Assembly: GCF_006538345.1 (NCBI RefSeq)
Contig: NZ_BJKL01000002.1
Span: forward strand, 310,001-374,000
Length of the DNA: 64,000 nt
Source of the DNA: Alteromonas sp. KUL49
Lineage (GTDB): Bacteria > Pseudomonadota > Gammaproteobacteria > Enterobacterales > Alteromonadaceae
Direction: 5' to 3'
The notes below the pieces were generated by a model. That model searched no databases. It saw only the letters and a list, made by a program, of their open reading frames with translations, and was not told the DNA's origin. The translations under genes were made by a program, and so were the position numbers. Each line of letters opens with the position of its first letter. Within the stretch, counting starts at the first letter, position 1. Of the stretch, positions 47,624-57,562 are shown in pieces.

Positions 47624-48514
47624 ATGTTGAAGATCACCCTTGAGCAGTGGCGCATGTTTTTAGCGGTTGTCGAGTATGGCGGCTTTAATCAAGCGTCTGT
47701 GGGGGTTCATAAAAGCCAGTCGAGTATTCATAGTGCGGTTAACAAAATCGAGCACGCGCTGGGTGTAAAACTCTTCTCCATTGAAGGTCGTAAAACCACA
47801 CTCACTCAAGCCGGAGAGTTAATGCTTCGCCGGGCAAACTATCTACTTGAAGAGGCAGAAAAAGTAGAAGCCATTGGTCTAAACCTTGGCGAGGGTATTG
47901 AAACTAAGCTAAGAATAGCGGTTGATGAAATATTTCCCCCACATCTGATATATAAAGTGTGTGACGCAGTGTCAAAGGAGTTTCCCGTGCTTCGTATTGA
48001 GCTCATGGAATCAGTACTTAGCGGGTCGACTGAATTACTGAAAAACTCAGAAGTTGATATTGCCATTGCTCCCTATCCTGTCAGTGGCTTGTTTAGTGAA
48101 GAGCTTTGTGAAATTGATTTTCTGGCAGTTGCTAGCCCTACTCACCCACTCAATACAGCTGAGGGAGAACGAACATTTGAAGATCTCAAATCCCATCGCC
48201 AAATTGTGGTTCGAGATTCTTCATTATCAGCGAAGAAAGATGCAGGTTGGCTTGGCGCTGAGCAACGATGGACTGTCACTCATATACGCACCTCAGTTGA
48301 CATGATAGTGAATGGCTTTGGTTTTGCTTGGCTACCTGTTCCATTGATTGAAAACCAACTGCAAGAAAACAAGCTACAAGCGATAAAATTGAGTATGAAT
48401 TCTCGTAGGAAGGCCAAACTGCATTTGCTGTTTAACGATGCTGACAGCTTGGGCCCAGCCGCTCGCGCCTTCCTTGGCGAGCTAAGATATCTTTGCTTAA
48501 ACGAGCTCGGCTAA
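47624..48514 (+). CDS. LysR-family transcriptional regulator
   Basis: A 296-residue LysR regulator. The N-terminal winged helix-turn-helix (residues 4-63) reads LEQWRMFLAVVEYGGFNQAS, VHKSQSSIHSAVNKIEHALG, then KLFSIEGRKTTLTQAGELML, followed by a linker helix and a periplasmic-binding-protein-like effector domain. GGAA lies 7 nt before the ATG. Downstream and convergent is a pirin gene, then a second pirin and a divergent azoreductase. LysR-pirin-azoR neighbourhoods are common in Gammaproteobacteria, so it likely controls those redox genes (inference). Confidence 0.9.
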   Translation: MLKITLEQWRMFLAVVEYGGFNQASVGVHKSQSSIHSAVNKIEHALGVKLFSIEGRKTTLTQAGELMLRRANYLLEEAEKVEAIGLNLGEGIETKLRIAVDEIFPPHLIYKVCDAVSKEFPVLRIELMESVLSGSTELLKNSEVDIAIAPYPVSGLFSEELCEIDFLAVASPTHPLNTAEGERTFEDLKSHRQIVVRDSSLSAKKDAGWLGAEQRWTVTHIRTSVDMIVNGFGFAWLPVPLIENQLQENKLQAIKLSMNSRRKAKLHLLFNDADSLGPAARAFLGELRYLCLNELG

Positions 48515-48537
48515 GCTTATTAAGTACCTAAGTACAA

Positions 48538-49230
48538 CTATACCGGTGGTAGATCGAACCAAAGCGCCTCAATCGTGCTTTTTGCTGTCAACGACACTTT
48601 TTCGTTGTTGCCTAGCGCAAAAGCATCGCCAGCGCTGAGTAACTCTTCTTGAGCTTCTAACTCTCCTTTAATGATATGCAAGTAGCCTACTCTATTGCCT
48701 GTTGACAACTCGTATCCTTCACCGGGTTCAAGCACCAAACGGTACATGCTCGCATTTTGGTTCATCGACAGTGAGCCAGCTTCACCGTTAGGTGTCACCA
48801 AAGGTGTTAGCTGACCGTCTTGAGCAATCGCTTTTTGTTCGTAACCCGGCTCGATACCCATAACATTGGGCTGAATCCAAATTTGTAAAAACTTCACATC
48901 CTCAGTGTTTGACGCATTGAACTCGGAGTGCATAACTCCTTTTCCTGCGCTCATTCGCTGAATTTCACCCGCCGGCACCTCATAGCTATTTCCCGTGCTG
49001 TCTTTATGCTTCAACGCACCTTCGATAACGTACGAAATAATTTCCATATCTCGGTGACCATGAGTATCAAAACCAGCCCCAGGTTTAACCGTATCATCGT
49101 TGATCACTCGTAGCACAGACACGCCCATATGATTCGGGTCGTAGTAACTGCCAAATGAAAAACTATGCTTGCTTTGCAACCAACCGAAGTTTGCTGTACC
49201 TCTGCTGTCAGACTTTCTTACGTATTTCAT
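48538..49230 (-). CDS. Pirin family protein, short YhaK-like type
   Basis: A 230-residue bicupin. The N-terminal cupin has the pirin metal set: THGHRDMEII (two histidines) and, 40 residues on, KGVMHSEFN (histidine and glutamate). The N-terminus RGTANFGWLQSKHSFSFGSY is the hallmark of YhaK/short pirins, some of which have quercetinase activity or act as redox sensors. GAGGAT precedes the ATG. It converges on the LysR gene with a 23-nt gap and follows the longer pirin on the same strand. Confidence 0.9.
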   Translation of the reverse strand: MKYVRKSDSRGTANFGWLQSKHSFSFGSYYDPNHMGVSVLRVINDDTVKPGAGFDTHGHRDMEIISYVIEGALKHKDSTGNSYEVPAGEIQRMSAGKGVMHSEFNASNTEDVKFLQIWIQPNVMGIEPGYEQKAIAQDGQLTPLVTPNGEAGSLSMNQNASMYRLVLEPGEGYELSTGNRVGYLHIIKGELEAQEELLSAGDAFALGNNEKVSLTAKSTIEALWFDLPPV

Positions 49231-49330
49231 TATCTATCCTCGAATTGATTTAGTAGGGCTAGTCTACTCGAGTCGTTAATAAAGATTTATTAGCAATAAT
49301 CGGGTACATGATTCGATTAAATCGAATGAA

Positions 49331-50182
49331 TCAAAGAGGAATAAATTCCTTATCATCACCAGGGATTGTTGGAAATTTACCGTTTTTCCAGTCTTCCTTT
49401 GCTTGTTCAATACGACTTTTACTAAACGACACAAAATTCCAGTGCATGTACGGCACGGTTTCAAACTTATCGCCGCCCAACATCACAAAGCGTCCACATT
49501 CCTCAACCTGAATTTGCTTGTCATCTTCATCCAGCAAGACAAACTCTCCCTGGTTATAACTGTTTTCTCCAATGGTCAACTTGCCAGATACTACAAAAAC
49601 GGCAGTCTCTTGCTTGGCATTTGGCTTATCAATAACACTCCCTTCTGACGCAGCAATATCAATATAGAACATGGGGGAGTAGCTTTTTACCGGTGAACTC
49701 ATTCCATAAGCTTCACCTACAACCAATCTCATCATCACACCTTCGTGAATGAAGTGAGGCAAATCTTGTTTTTTCACGTGGGTAAAAGAGGGCTCTAGCT
49801 CTGCCATATGCTCAGGTAATGCTATCCAGCACTGCAGGCCGCTGATGGAGTGTTTGTTTGCTCGTACCTCAAAAGATTCTCGCTCCGAATGCACTATTCC
49901 TTTACCAGCAGTCATCCAATTTACGTCACCCGGAGAGATTTCCAAATGATTGCCCAAAGAATCTCGGTGTAATATCGAGCCGTCGAATAAATAGGTTAAT
50001 GTAGATAGTCCAATGTGAGGATGGGGGCGCACATTAATGCCCTTTCCTGCTGGGAAGTCACTGGGCCCCATTTGATCAAAGAAAATAAATGGCCCCACCA
50101 TGCGCTTTTCTTGATGAGGCAGTACTCGTTTTACGAATAAACCACCCAGGTCGTGCTCTGCGGCTACCAATGTTTTTGCCAT
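49331..50182 (-). CDS. Pirin family protein, long type
   Basis: A 283-residue bicupin with the canonical pirin pattern: GGLFVKRVLPHQEKRMVGPF, FDQMGPSDFPAG, the metal histidines VRPHPHIGLST, and KGIVHSERE providing the remaining His and Glu. Bacterial pirins of this type have been linked to quercetin 2,3-dioxygenase activity and to regulation of central metabolism. ATG 50182 has AGGGAG 7 nt upstream; the upstream TTG at 50188 is unlikely. It is divergent from the azoreductase across 294 nt, and 100 nt separate it from the short pirin downstream. Confidence 0.92.
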   Translation of the reverse strand: MAKTLVAAEHDLGGLFVKRVLPHQEKRMVGPFIFFDQMGPSDFPAGKGINVRPHPHIGLSTLTYLFDGSILHRDSLGNHLEISPGDVNWMTAGKGIVHSERESFEVRANKHSISGLQCWIALPEHMAELEPSFTHVKKQDLPHFIHEGVMMRLVVGEAYGMSSPVKSYSPMFYIDIAASEGSVIDKPNAKQETAVFVVSGKLTIGENSYNQGEFVLLDEDDKQIQVEECGRFVMLGGDKFETVPYMHWNFVSFSKSRIEQAKEDWKNGKFPTIPGDDKEFIPL

Positions 50183-50476
50183 AACCAACTCCCTACTTGT
50201 AATGAATGTTGTGTTTACGTCACTTGCGAATATTGCGATTAAAAAACGATGTCAACTATAGCAACAGGCTGCACTGAGTTTGCATCAGTAAAAATAGTAC
50301 AAACCATTCGGCATAAACGAACTAGCAATTTCGCAGAGTTCATTGGCTCTATCAAACATTCTGTTTTTTCGAACGTAGTGTCTTAATTTTACAAATTTTG
50401 CTTATCACTCATTCAGTCAATAATAACTATCAAGTTACAGATACCGAACCCAACTGCACTATAAGGCGAACCTTAC

Positions 50477-51073
50477 ATGAGCAATATTTTACTGATCAAA
50501 TCATCATTAAATGGCGAGCAAAGCAAATCAAATACTCTGGCAAATCAACTGGCTGAACAGTTTACAACGCTGCAAAACGCCAACGTTATCACCCGTGATA
50601 TCGCGGCAGAACCTCTATCTCATTTATCACAAGCAGAAATAGGCGCTTGGATGACACCAGAAGCGGACAGATCTCAAGCGCAAGTTGAACTGGTCAATGT
50701 GTCAGATACGCTGATAAACGAAGTACAAAACAGTGACACCTTGATTGTTGCTATTCCCATGTACAATTTTGGTGTTCCCTCCACGTTTAAAGCATGGGCT
50801 GATCGTATTGCTCGCGCAGGAATTACTTTTAAATACACTGAAACAGGCCCATTGGGACTGCTAGAAAACAAACGTGTGATTGTTGTTGCTACTCGTGGAG
50901 GCATGTATCAGGGGACTGAAAAAGACTCTCAAACTCAGTTTTTGAAAGACTTTTTCGCATTCATCGGATTAACAAACATTCAGTTTGTCTATGCAGAAGG
51001 TCTCAACATGCCAAACGGCGAACAGAGCTTTTCTGAAGCTCAAGCTAAACTAGAGCAAGTAGTAAACGCCTAA
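50477..51073 (+). CDS. azoR: FMN-dependent NADH-azoreductase
   Basis: A 198-residue flavodoxin-fold quinone/azo reductase. Recognisable blocks are ILLIKSSLNGEQSKSNTLAN (phosphate-binding loop for FMN), IPMYNFGVPSTFKAWADRIA (isoalloxazine contact, almost invariant in AzoR), and TRGGMYQGT. AzoR reduces quinones and azo compounds with NADH and is commonly under LysR control during electrophile stress, which fits the nearby LysR and pirin genes. AAGGCG precedes the ATG at a somewhat long distance. A strong terminator follows the stop. The 294-nt upstream gap, shared with the pirin, holds no other gene that I can see. Confidence 0.93.
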   Translation: MSNILLIKSSLNGEQSKSNTLANQLAEQFTTLQNANVITRDIAAEPLSHLSQAEIGAWMTPEADRSQAQVELVNVSDTLINEVQNSDTLIVAIPMYNFGVPSTFKAWADRIARAGITFKYTETGPLGLLENKRVIVVATRGGMYQGTEKDSQTQFLKDFFAFIGLTNIQFVYAEGLNMPNGEQSFSEAQAKLEQVVNA

Positions 51074-51089
51074 CTCCTTCGAAACTATC

Positions 51090-51129
51090 AAAAAAACCGC
51101 TCATTTTCTTCGAAATGTGCGGTTTTTTT
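51090..51129 (+). terminator. Intrinsic terminator after azoR
   Basis: AAAAAACCGC-TCATTT and AAATG-TGCGGTTTTTTT form a stem around TCTTCG (one mismatch), followed by T residues. It lies 17 nt after the azoR stop. Confidence 0.85.
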
Positions 51130-51290
51130 ATGTTCGTCGCCGGTCAAATTTAATACTAAATGTGAACTAAATGTTGATTATTAATCAAAAGATGTCATAT
51201 TTAATCATTAAAGCCTACACGTAATCATATATACGCACGGCAACTTGGGTAAAAATAAGTTAAGACAGAACTGAACGTAGGTAGTTGTTC

Positions 51291-53357
51291 ATGAAAATAA
51301 TAAATGCTCTCTCGGTCAAATCGAAAGTTTTCTTGCTCGTATTAATCCCCTTGGCTGCTTTAACGTTCTTTACTGTCGACAAAGTCAATCATGCCAACAA
51401 GCAACGGCAGCAACTTCAGCAAGTTGACGTACTACTTGAATATTTTCAGGTACTTTCTGCTTTACTAAACGCGTATCAAGAAGAGCTAATGTACTCTAAC
51501 TTCTTCGTTGAATTCTCCAGTAGAGATAAAGATGACCCTCGCATAGGCGACGTTAGTAGAAAACTTAAGGAGGCGAGAGTCAATGTAGATACCTCTTACC
51601 GTGCCTACAAAGCTTACGTTAATGCCACTGATAACCAGAGCGTCCTTAACAGCATTCCCACATTGCAAACCTCAATCAAGAAAATTCAAGAGCGATTAAA
51701 TCGAACAAATATTCGAAGAGATATTGTTGACCAAGGTAAGAAAAATGCACCGAACGCTGATGGAAGTGCGAAAATTTGGCCGTTGGGAGAAATGCGAACC
51801 ACGGTATCACAGTTAGTGCAAAGTGCCGTTGCCGTTACGATAGGTACCGCACAAAACAAGCAACTCTCAGCGCTGAGCAACGCGTTTTATAGCATTTTGC
51901 GCGCTAAGAGTACCAATATGCTCCTACTTGTTCAGGTATTTCAAGGCGCAGAAACCAATGTGAGTGGTAGCCGTTTTGCCGCCATTATTTCTGCTAAAAA
52001 TATGGAGGCTACATTCTTAGAGGACTTCAAAAACTACGCCTCATCCTCTGTATTGAAAGCGTACAATGCAAGAATTGGGGACAATCAAGACTTCTCTAGC
52101 TACTTGGCCCTGGTTGAAGAAATACGTAAAAAAGCCTCAAATCAAATTGGAAATCAAATTGATGTTGATAGACAAACCTTGGATGCTTTACATGATGCCG
52201 TAGTGCAAAGTTATGGTGAGTTACAGAGTGACATACTTCGCATCATACAAGAAGAAAAGTCTCAGCAACTTCAGCGTGCAAACGTTGAACTCACAACCAC
52301 TGTCTGTGCTGCACTTGTCATGATTGCAGTCATACTCGTATTCTCCAAAATTATTATCTCTAGCATCGTTACACCTTTAAGATATTTGGTACAGCTGCTT
52401 CGCGAACTATCCACAACCAAAAACTTAACGCTAAGAAGTGACATCAAAGAAAACAACGAAATTGGTGAGCTCAGTCGCACAGTGAACACGCTTATTGATT
52501 CATTCGAATCGACACTGAGTTTGATAAAAGAAAATATTGCTAGCCTAAAAGGGAGCTCGCAAGACGTAGCATCATCGATGGAAACGTCTTTCTCTTCTAT
52601 TGAGCAGCAAAATGAAGCAACGCACAGTATATCCGTAGCAGTAGAAGAGCTTTCAGCAACTATCGAAGAGGTGGTTAACGTGACGCAGGTCGCGTCGGAA
52701 AATGCTGAACAAGCGCTATCCATGGCAGTGATCAGTGAACAAGATGTCATTCGATGCACCGAATCTATGGAGCATTTGTCTGAAGAACTTGTATCGACTC
52801 AACAATTAGTCACTCAACTTAACGAGCAATCTGAGAGTATTGGGCAAGTCACAAAAATTATCACAGGCATCGCGGAACAAACCAACTTATTAGCACTTAA
52901 TGCCGCCATCGAAGCAGCAAGAGCGGGTGAAAATGGCAGAGGTTTTGCCGTGGTCGCGGATGAAGTGCGCGAGCTGTCAATGCGAACCCAACAGTCCACT
53001 ATACAGATCCAGCAAAACATCGAAGCGCTATCTACCGGCGCACAAGCAACGCTGGATAAAGTATCAACACTAGAGAAAACAGGCAAAAACACCCTCTCTG
53101 TGGTCGAGGCATTCTCAACATCGTTCGGTAAAATAAAGTCTAGCCTCAATGCGATCTCTGACATTAATAGCCAAATTGCAGTATCTTCGCGAGAGCAATC
53201 TACCGTTGCTCAAGACATCACCATGCGAATATCACTTATCAACGACAACGCTACTGATATTGCTCAAAAAGGCAACCACGTACTATCAACATCAATGAAT
53301 ATTTCAGAGAATACGGCAACGCTACACGAGAGAATTAGCGTTTTCGAGTTTGATTAA
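51291..53357 (+). CDS. Methyl-accepting chemotaxis protein
   Basis: A second transmembrane chemoreceptor (688 residues) with the same plan as the one at 45466: TM1 about 12-30, helical periplasmic domain, TM2 about 340-362, HAMP, and a signalling domain with [20 protein letters not shown] and [18 protein letters not shown]-termini ([13 protein letters not shown] against [13 protein letters not shown]) and the position of both TMs suggest paralogy, but the sensor regions have diverged. The start is ATG 51291; the TTG two codons earlier is unlikely. Placement after azoR is probably incidental, as a terminator and a 200-nt gap separate them. Confidence 0.92.
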   Translation: MKIINALSVKSKVFLLVLIPLAALTFFTVDKVNHANKQRQQLQQVDVLLEYFQVLSALLNAYQEELMYSNFFVEFSSRDKDDPRIGDVSRKLKEARVNVDTSYRAYKAYVNATDNQSVLNSIPTLQTSIKKIQERLNRTNIRRDIVDQGKKNAPNADGSAKIWPLGEMRTTVSQLVQSAVAVTIGTAQNKQLSALSNAFYSILRAKSTNMLLLVQVFQGAETNVSGSRFAAIISAKNMEATFLEDFKNYASSSVLKAYNARIGDNQDFSSYLALVEEIRKKASNQIGNQIDVDRQTLDALHDAVVQSYGELQSDILRIIQEEKSQQLQRANVELTTTVCAALVMIAVILVFSKIIISSIVTPLRYLVQLLRELSTTKNLTLRSDIKENNEIGELSRTVNTLIDSFESTLSLIKENIASLKGSSQDVASSMETSFSSIEQQNEATHSISVAVEELSATIEEVVNVTQVASENAEQALSMAVISEQDVIRCTESMEHLSEELVSTQQLVTQLNEQSESIGQVTKIITGIAEQTNLLALNAAIEAARAGENGRGFAVVADEVRELSMRTQQSTIQIQQNIEALSTGAQATLDKVSTLEKTGKNTLSVVEAFSTSFGKIKSSLNAISDINSQIAVSSREQSTVAQDITMRISLINDNATDIAQKGNHVLSTSMNISENTATLHERISVFEFD

Positions 53358-53501
53358 TAAACCATCTGTTTAGCGATTCACTGTGCTCATTTAATAAAAA
53401 TTTTAATGAGCCTGTGAAAGATTACACGTATTCTCTCGGTCTTTGTTTCCTCACAGCGCTTATGCGCGACGTAAAAGAAAATCAAAACTTGGGAGAATCC
53501 A

Positions 53502-54143
53502 ATGAAAAAGTATGTGGCTATTGCTGTATTAGCGCTCAGTAGTCTGTTCGGTGCCTCTGGTGTTATCGCCTTAGAACGTGGTGTTATTGCAGAGGAAGCA
53601 GATGCGGTTACTCCACTACTCAACGGTCATATGGCACCGTCAACCACGTTACAAATGGCAGATGGTACCCCTGTGAGCTTAAAAGCATTGACCATGCAAA
53701 AGCCTACTATTGTATTGTTTTATCGCGGCGGCTGGTGTCCATATTGTAATCGTCAGCTAGCTCAATTAAAGGATATTGAGAAAGATCTTGTAGACCTTGG
53801 CTATCAGATTTTAGCAATATCCCCTGAAACGCCAGAGCGTCTACAAGAACAAAAACTTGAGACTGAATTTTTGGTTACGTTGTTATCTGATGCTTCACTA
53901 GACACCATTCGCGAGTTTGGTATCGGGTTTTACGTAGACGATACCACGGCTGAAAAATACAAAGGTTACGGTATTGGACTTTCTATGGACGCAGAGGGTC
54001 GCCCAGTACTTCCAGCACCCGCTATTTTTATGCTAAGTGAGGAAGGTCAGGTACTTTTCAGCTATGTTAACCCTGATTTCAAAGTACGTCCGTCAGCTGA
54101 ACTGGTACTTGCCGCTGCAACTGCATTGAAGCAAGAAGACTAA
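53502..54143 (+). CDS. Exported peroxiredoxin-like (AhpC/TSA family) protein
   Basis: A 213-residue thioredoxin-fold protein with a signal peptide (residues 1-24, LSSLFGASGVIA). The active-site region is FYRGGWCPYCNRQLAQL at about 73-89: a CPYC dithiol in the peroxiredoxin-like AhpC/TSA context, followed by LAISPETPERL. The C-terminal part (PAIFMLSEEGQVLFSY) is typical of the family. Periplasmic peroxide reduction or thiol-disulfide exchange is the likely role; which one cannot be decided. GGGAG precedes the ATG. A hairpin near 53386-53410 (CTCATT/AATGAG) lies upstream. Confidence 0.88.
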   Translation: MKKYVAIAVLALSSLFGASGVIALERGVIAEEADAVTPLLNGHMAPSTTLQMADGTPVSLKALTMQKPTIVLFYRGGWCPYCNRQLAQLKDIEKDLVDLGYQILAISPETPERLQEQKLETEFLVTLLSDASLDTIREFGIGFYVDDTTAEKYKGYGIGLSMDAEGRPVLPAPAIFMLSEEGQVLFSYVNPDFKVRPSAELVLAAATALKQED

Positions 54144-54156
54144 CGAAGAGATTCAA

Positions 54157-54184
54157 AAGCCACATACCTGATGGCATGTGGCTT
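54157..54184. terminator. Convergent-gene terminator hairpin
   Basis: AAGCCACAT and ATGTGGCTT form a 9-bp stem, extendable by CC/GG after a mismatch. It sits between convergent stops. On the minus strand the stem is followed by a short T run (TTTTGAA); on the plus strand there is no clear T tract. Confidence 0.55.
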
Positions 54185-54190
54185 ATCTAC

Positions 54191-55120
54191 TCAGTTTTTA
54201 AGCGGAAAGAACACGCTGGTTTTTAGTTCTTTGGGTTTGACTTCCATGGGGCTATTCCAGTACTGCTCAAATGGATAGTCTTTCCCCTTTAACTTCTTGT
54301 TTTGCATATTCATCATGCCCATCGCCCAAGCATTGCCCAGAAACTCATAACTACCGTTGTGTTTTATTTCTAGCGCTCTACCATTCGACACACTGCCTGA
54401 GACATAATGACTATCAAGCTCGAGGTCATCTAAATTTTCATCAGAAACGGCAGCGATATACGTAGCAACGCCTTTCTTCAAATCAAACTTGGGGTATACG
54501 CATATCCAATGCTCAGCCGCTTTTTTCCCCTGAATGACAATGTCATTGACAATTTTTTCAAAGTCTTTGGACATGGTGTCAGGCATATCTGAAATAGCCA
54601 CAGTACGCTGAATTCCTCGATATGAGAAACCTCGGTAGTCCATAATGTCACTGTTTATAGTTTCACAGTCTAGTGAGCCTTCCTCGGCAATAGCTTTAAT
54701 CATCTTAAGACCGCGTTCATAATCCATACCCACATAGGTCTTTATTGATTTAATCATGAAAAACAGGAAAAAAGGCATACTGGAATCCATTGTCCACGTA
54801 ACCTTGGTCTGACCGTCCGAGGGTTCTAGTAAAAAGCTTACATCCGCTTTTGATTTCCACGGCTTAAAGAACTCTAAATTGTAGTCAATACGCTCAGGTG
54901 ACGATTCACGAATAGTATTTTGACCTGCGCCAATAAGCGCTCCATCCCAACGCATACTGTGCCCAGGTTGATTTACATCGCCTTCCACAGTCACCTCACA
55001 CTCTGGTTCGAGTACTACCCAAGGTGACCAAGAATTCCAGTGATTAAAATCTTCGATTAACGGTCGAACCGTCTCATATGGCGCGCTGATAACAATACTT
55101 TTTGTGACATTAAATTTCAT
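54191..55120 (-). CDS. SRPBCC domain protein with GyrI-like C-terminal domain
   Basis: A 309-residue two-domain protein. The N-terminal SRPBCC (polyketide cyclase/START-like) domain spans about 1-150: KSIVISAPYETVRPLIEDFN, WNSWSPWVVLEPECEV, SSPERIDYNLEFFKPW. The C-terminal GyrI-like/AraC effector-binding domain starts near 165 (FSYRGIQRTVAISD) and ends WNSPMEVKPKELKTSVFFPL. Both are small-molecule-binding folds without catalytic signature. ATG 55120 with GGAATT upstream is preferred over the start at 55147. No DNA-binding domain is present. Role unknown. Confidence 0.85.
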   Translation of the reverse strand: MKFNVTKSIVISAPYETVRPLIEDFNHWNSWSPWVVLEPECEVTVEGDVNQPGHSMRWDGALIGAGQNTIRESSPERIDYNLEFFKPWKSKADVSFLLEPSDGQTKVTWTMDSSMPFFLFFMIKSIKTYVGMDYERGLKMIKAIAEEGSLDCETINSDIMDYRGFSYRGIQRTVAISDMPDTMSKDFEKIVNDIVIQGKKAAEHWICVYPKFDLKKGVATYIAAVSDENLDDLELDSHYVSGSVSNGRALEIKHNGSYEFLGNAWAMGMMNMQNKKLKGKDYPFEQYWNSPMEVKPKELKTSVFFPLKN

Positions 55121-55225
55121 GGCAATTCCAAATTCTGCTGAAACCAAGTATAAAAACTATACTACGCCTAACTCGCAATTAGGCCAGACTATTTTGTGAA
55201 CAAAGATAACTAATTTACTGGTTCC

Positions 55226-55963
55226 CTACGCTAGCGTTCGGTTAAATAGCGCTACTGACTGCACATACATTTGAATCGCCAATGCTGGGTCAAAGCGATC
55301 TCCTTCATCACGCATAAACGCATGCTGTGCATTGACTTCTTGCCACTGAAAATTAATGCCGTGCTGCTGACAGGCGTTGTAAATCTTTATTCGACCCTCT
55401 GCGGGTACATGAGGGTCTTGTTTACCAAATACGAAGTGAATTTCACCTTGAATGTCTTTCATTCGCTCAAAAGAGTTATTGCCCGGTTGCGCAGGTAAAG
55501 TGTCACTGTGGATATCGGTGGCATACAAACAAAATGCACTTTCAATCTTCGGGTTGAGTGCCGCTCTGTAAGCCAAATGACCACCAATACAAACTCCCAT
55601 TACACCTACGTTGCCATTGCACCCCTCTAGTGATTGGGCAAATGCAATGAGTGCTTCGGTATCACTGTCATGAGATTCCAGGGGCTTAGTCCATTTATCG
55701 TTATTACCCTTTTCCTTACCTTCATCATCATAGCCCAGCACAGTACCAATGGGATTTAGCTCATGAAAAACCTCCGGCACTAACACGTGAAACCCATGCC
55801 CAGCTAAAATTGCGGCAGTACGAGCAATAGGTGCAGTTTGTTGAAAGATTTCTGAATAAAAGATGATACAAGGGTAGTTACCTGCCTCAACCGGCGAATA
55901 ACGGTAAGTGCGCATGGTTCCAGTAGGCGTTTCAATATCGTGCTGAAAATTAGAAATGATCAT
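55226..55963 (-). CDS. Dienelactone hydrolase family protein
   Basis: A 245-residue alpha/beta hydrolase. The nucleophile is the family cysteine in MGVCIGGHLAYRAA (near residue 123); the acid is probably in FGKQDPHVP and the histidine in NAQHAFMRDEG, the standard dienelactone hydrolase triad order. Substrate is uncertain; many environmental homologues act on small lactones or esters unrelated to chlorocatechol pathways, and no aromatic pathway genes are near. No good Shine-Dalgarno precedes ATG 55963. It is divergent from the M24 peptidase gene. Confidence 0.88.
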   Translation of the reverse strand: MIISNFQHDIETPTGTMRTYRYSPVEAGNYPCIIFYSEIFQQTAPIARTAAILAGHGFHVLVPEVFHELNPIGTVLGYDDEGKEKGNNDKWTKPLESHDSDTEALIAFAQSLEGCNGNVGVMGVCIGGHLAYRAALNPKIESAFCLYATDIHSDTLPAQPGNNSFERMKDIQGEIHFVFGKQDPHVPAEGRIKIYNACQQHGINFQWQEVNAQHAFMRDEGDRFDPALAIQMYVQSVALFNRTLA

Positions 55964-56143
55964 AATCGTGTTTTAAGAAATAAGGGATTCAATAGGCTAG
56001 ATTGAACGGTATAGCGGGGCATTTGTAAATACGCTAGCTGGTAGTACCAACTCATGGCTTGTACAAAATATAGAAGTAACACACTGATCTTTATCACAAT
56101 CACTGGCATACTGAAGTTCAAATATCCAACAACAGCCACCACT

Positions 56144-57490
56144 ATGTCTAAAATACTCGCATCAATGCTAGCCATATTTTCTGTAATGCTTAACGCACAA
56201 GAGTTTACTCAAGGGCGTCAGGTCACTGAAATGCCCAGTGTGCTCTCGTTCAAAGACAGAGTGACACCATTAAACGACATGGTGGTAGACAGGTTAGATA
56301 ATCTACTCCCCACATTGATGGCTGAAGCAGATATTGATATGTGGTTGGTCATTAATCGTGAGTATGGCGAAGATCGGCTCTTCTTCACCCTAGTACCCCA
56401 ACCCACCTTTGCGGCACGACGTACCACCATGTTGGTGTTCAGTAAACAAGAAGATGGCACTGTTGAGCGGTTTAGCGTGAGCCGATATGCGATTGGTGAT
56501 GTTTATCCCACGATATGGGATGGCGGTTCAAAAGCTGAGCAGTGGCTGCGATTGGCGCAAATCATCGAAGAACGAGATCCCCAACGCATTGGCATCAACA
56601 CTAGCAAAGATTGGGCACTAGCAGACGGTTTAAGTGTTGGATTATACAACCAGCTGGTTGCTAACCTCCCTGCAAAGTACCAAGAGCGACTGGTCAGTGC
56701 GGAAAACCTTGTGGTTCGTTGGTTGGAAACCCGTACAGAAAAAGAGCTACAGGTATATCCTCAAGTAGTCAGTATTGCGAGAGGTGTTATCGCTGAAGCC
56801 TTTTCAAATAAAGTCATTACACCAGGTGTAACTACTACAGACGATGTTGCTTGGTATATTCGAGAGCGGTTCGAGGAACTTCAAGTGCGGCCTTGGTTTC
56901 AACCCTATGTTAATGTCCAGCGCCAGGGTGATAAGACGACCAAAGAAGATGTATTTATGGGTGCTCCGGGAATGCTAATTGAACCCGGAGACATACTGCA
57001 TACCGATGTAGGTATTTGCTATTTGAATCTGTGTACAGACACCCAAGAAATGGCTTATGTGTTACGCCTAGGCGAAAGTGACGTTCCCGAAGGCCTAAAA
57101 GAAGCACTGGGTGTGGGCAACCAATGGCAAGACATACTCACAGGTAACTTCACCACCGGTAGCACTGGGAATGAAATACTGGCCAACACAATTGCCGACA
57201 GTAAAGCCGCAAGTATCATCAGCAGCACCTATACTCATCCGCTGGGTTTCGTAGGCCACGCCTCGGGCCCAACCATTGGCATGTGGGACAACCAAGGTCC
57301 AACCCCAGTACAAGGTGATTGGAAACTCTATCCAAATACGGTTTACGCTATTGAAGGGAATATAGCGACGCAAGTGCCCGAATGGGACAACCAGTGGATC
57401 CAAATAAAACTGGAACAAGACGCCGTATTTGACGGTAAAAACGTTTGGTATTTAGCAGGTCGCCAAACACAGTGGCACGTCATTAACTAA
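56144..57490 (+). CDS. Exported M24 family metallopeptidase (Xaa-Pro aminopeptidase-like)
   Basis: A 448-residue pita-bread peptidase. The five metal ligands can be placed: HTDVG and CTDTQEMAYV (aspartates), FVGHASGPTIG (histidine), VYAIEGN and KLEQDAVFD (glutamates). The N-terminal creatinase-like domain precedes them (ADIDMWLVINREYGEDRLFF). I choose ATG 56144, which gives a signal peptide (MSKILASMLAIFSVMLNAQE); the frame is open to 56054. It probably cleaves peptides ending in proline linkages in the periplasm, but the family also includes non-peptidase members. Confidence 0.87.
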   Translation: MSKILASMLAIFSVMLNAQEFTQGRQVTEMPSVLSFKDRVTPLNDMVVDRLDNLLPTLMAEADIDMWLVINREYGEDRLFFTLVPQPTFAARRTTMLVFSKQEDGTVERFSVSRYAIGDVYPTIWDGGSKAEQWLRLAQIIEERDPQRIGINTSKDWALADGLSVGLYNQLVANLPAKYQERLVSAENLVVRWLETRTEKELQVYPQVVSIARGVIAEAFSNKVITPGVTTTDDVAWYIRERFEELQVRPWFQPYVNVQRQGDKTTKEDVFMGAPGMLIEPGDILHTDVGICYLNLCTDTQEMAYVLRLGESDVPEGLKEALGVGNQWQDILTGNFTTGSTGNEILANTIADSKAASIISSTYTHPLGFVGHASGPTIGMWDNQGPTPVQGDWKLYPNTVYAIEGNIATQVPEWDNQWIQIKLEQDAVFDGKNVWYLAGRQTQWHVIN

Positions 57491-57562
57491 CATATGAAAG
57501 TCCGGTCGTGATTGATACTCAATGACCGGACTGCATTTTTGGGATAGTAAGACCGATACTCG

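Noticed and set aside
53386..53410. CTCATT/AATGAG hairpin as a terminator of the second chemoreceptor gene
   Set aside because: The stem is short and AT-rich, with no T run after it; too weak to call.
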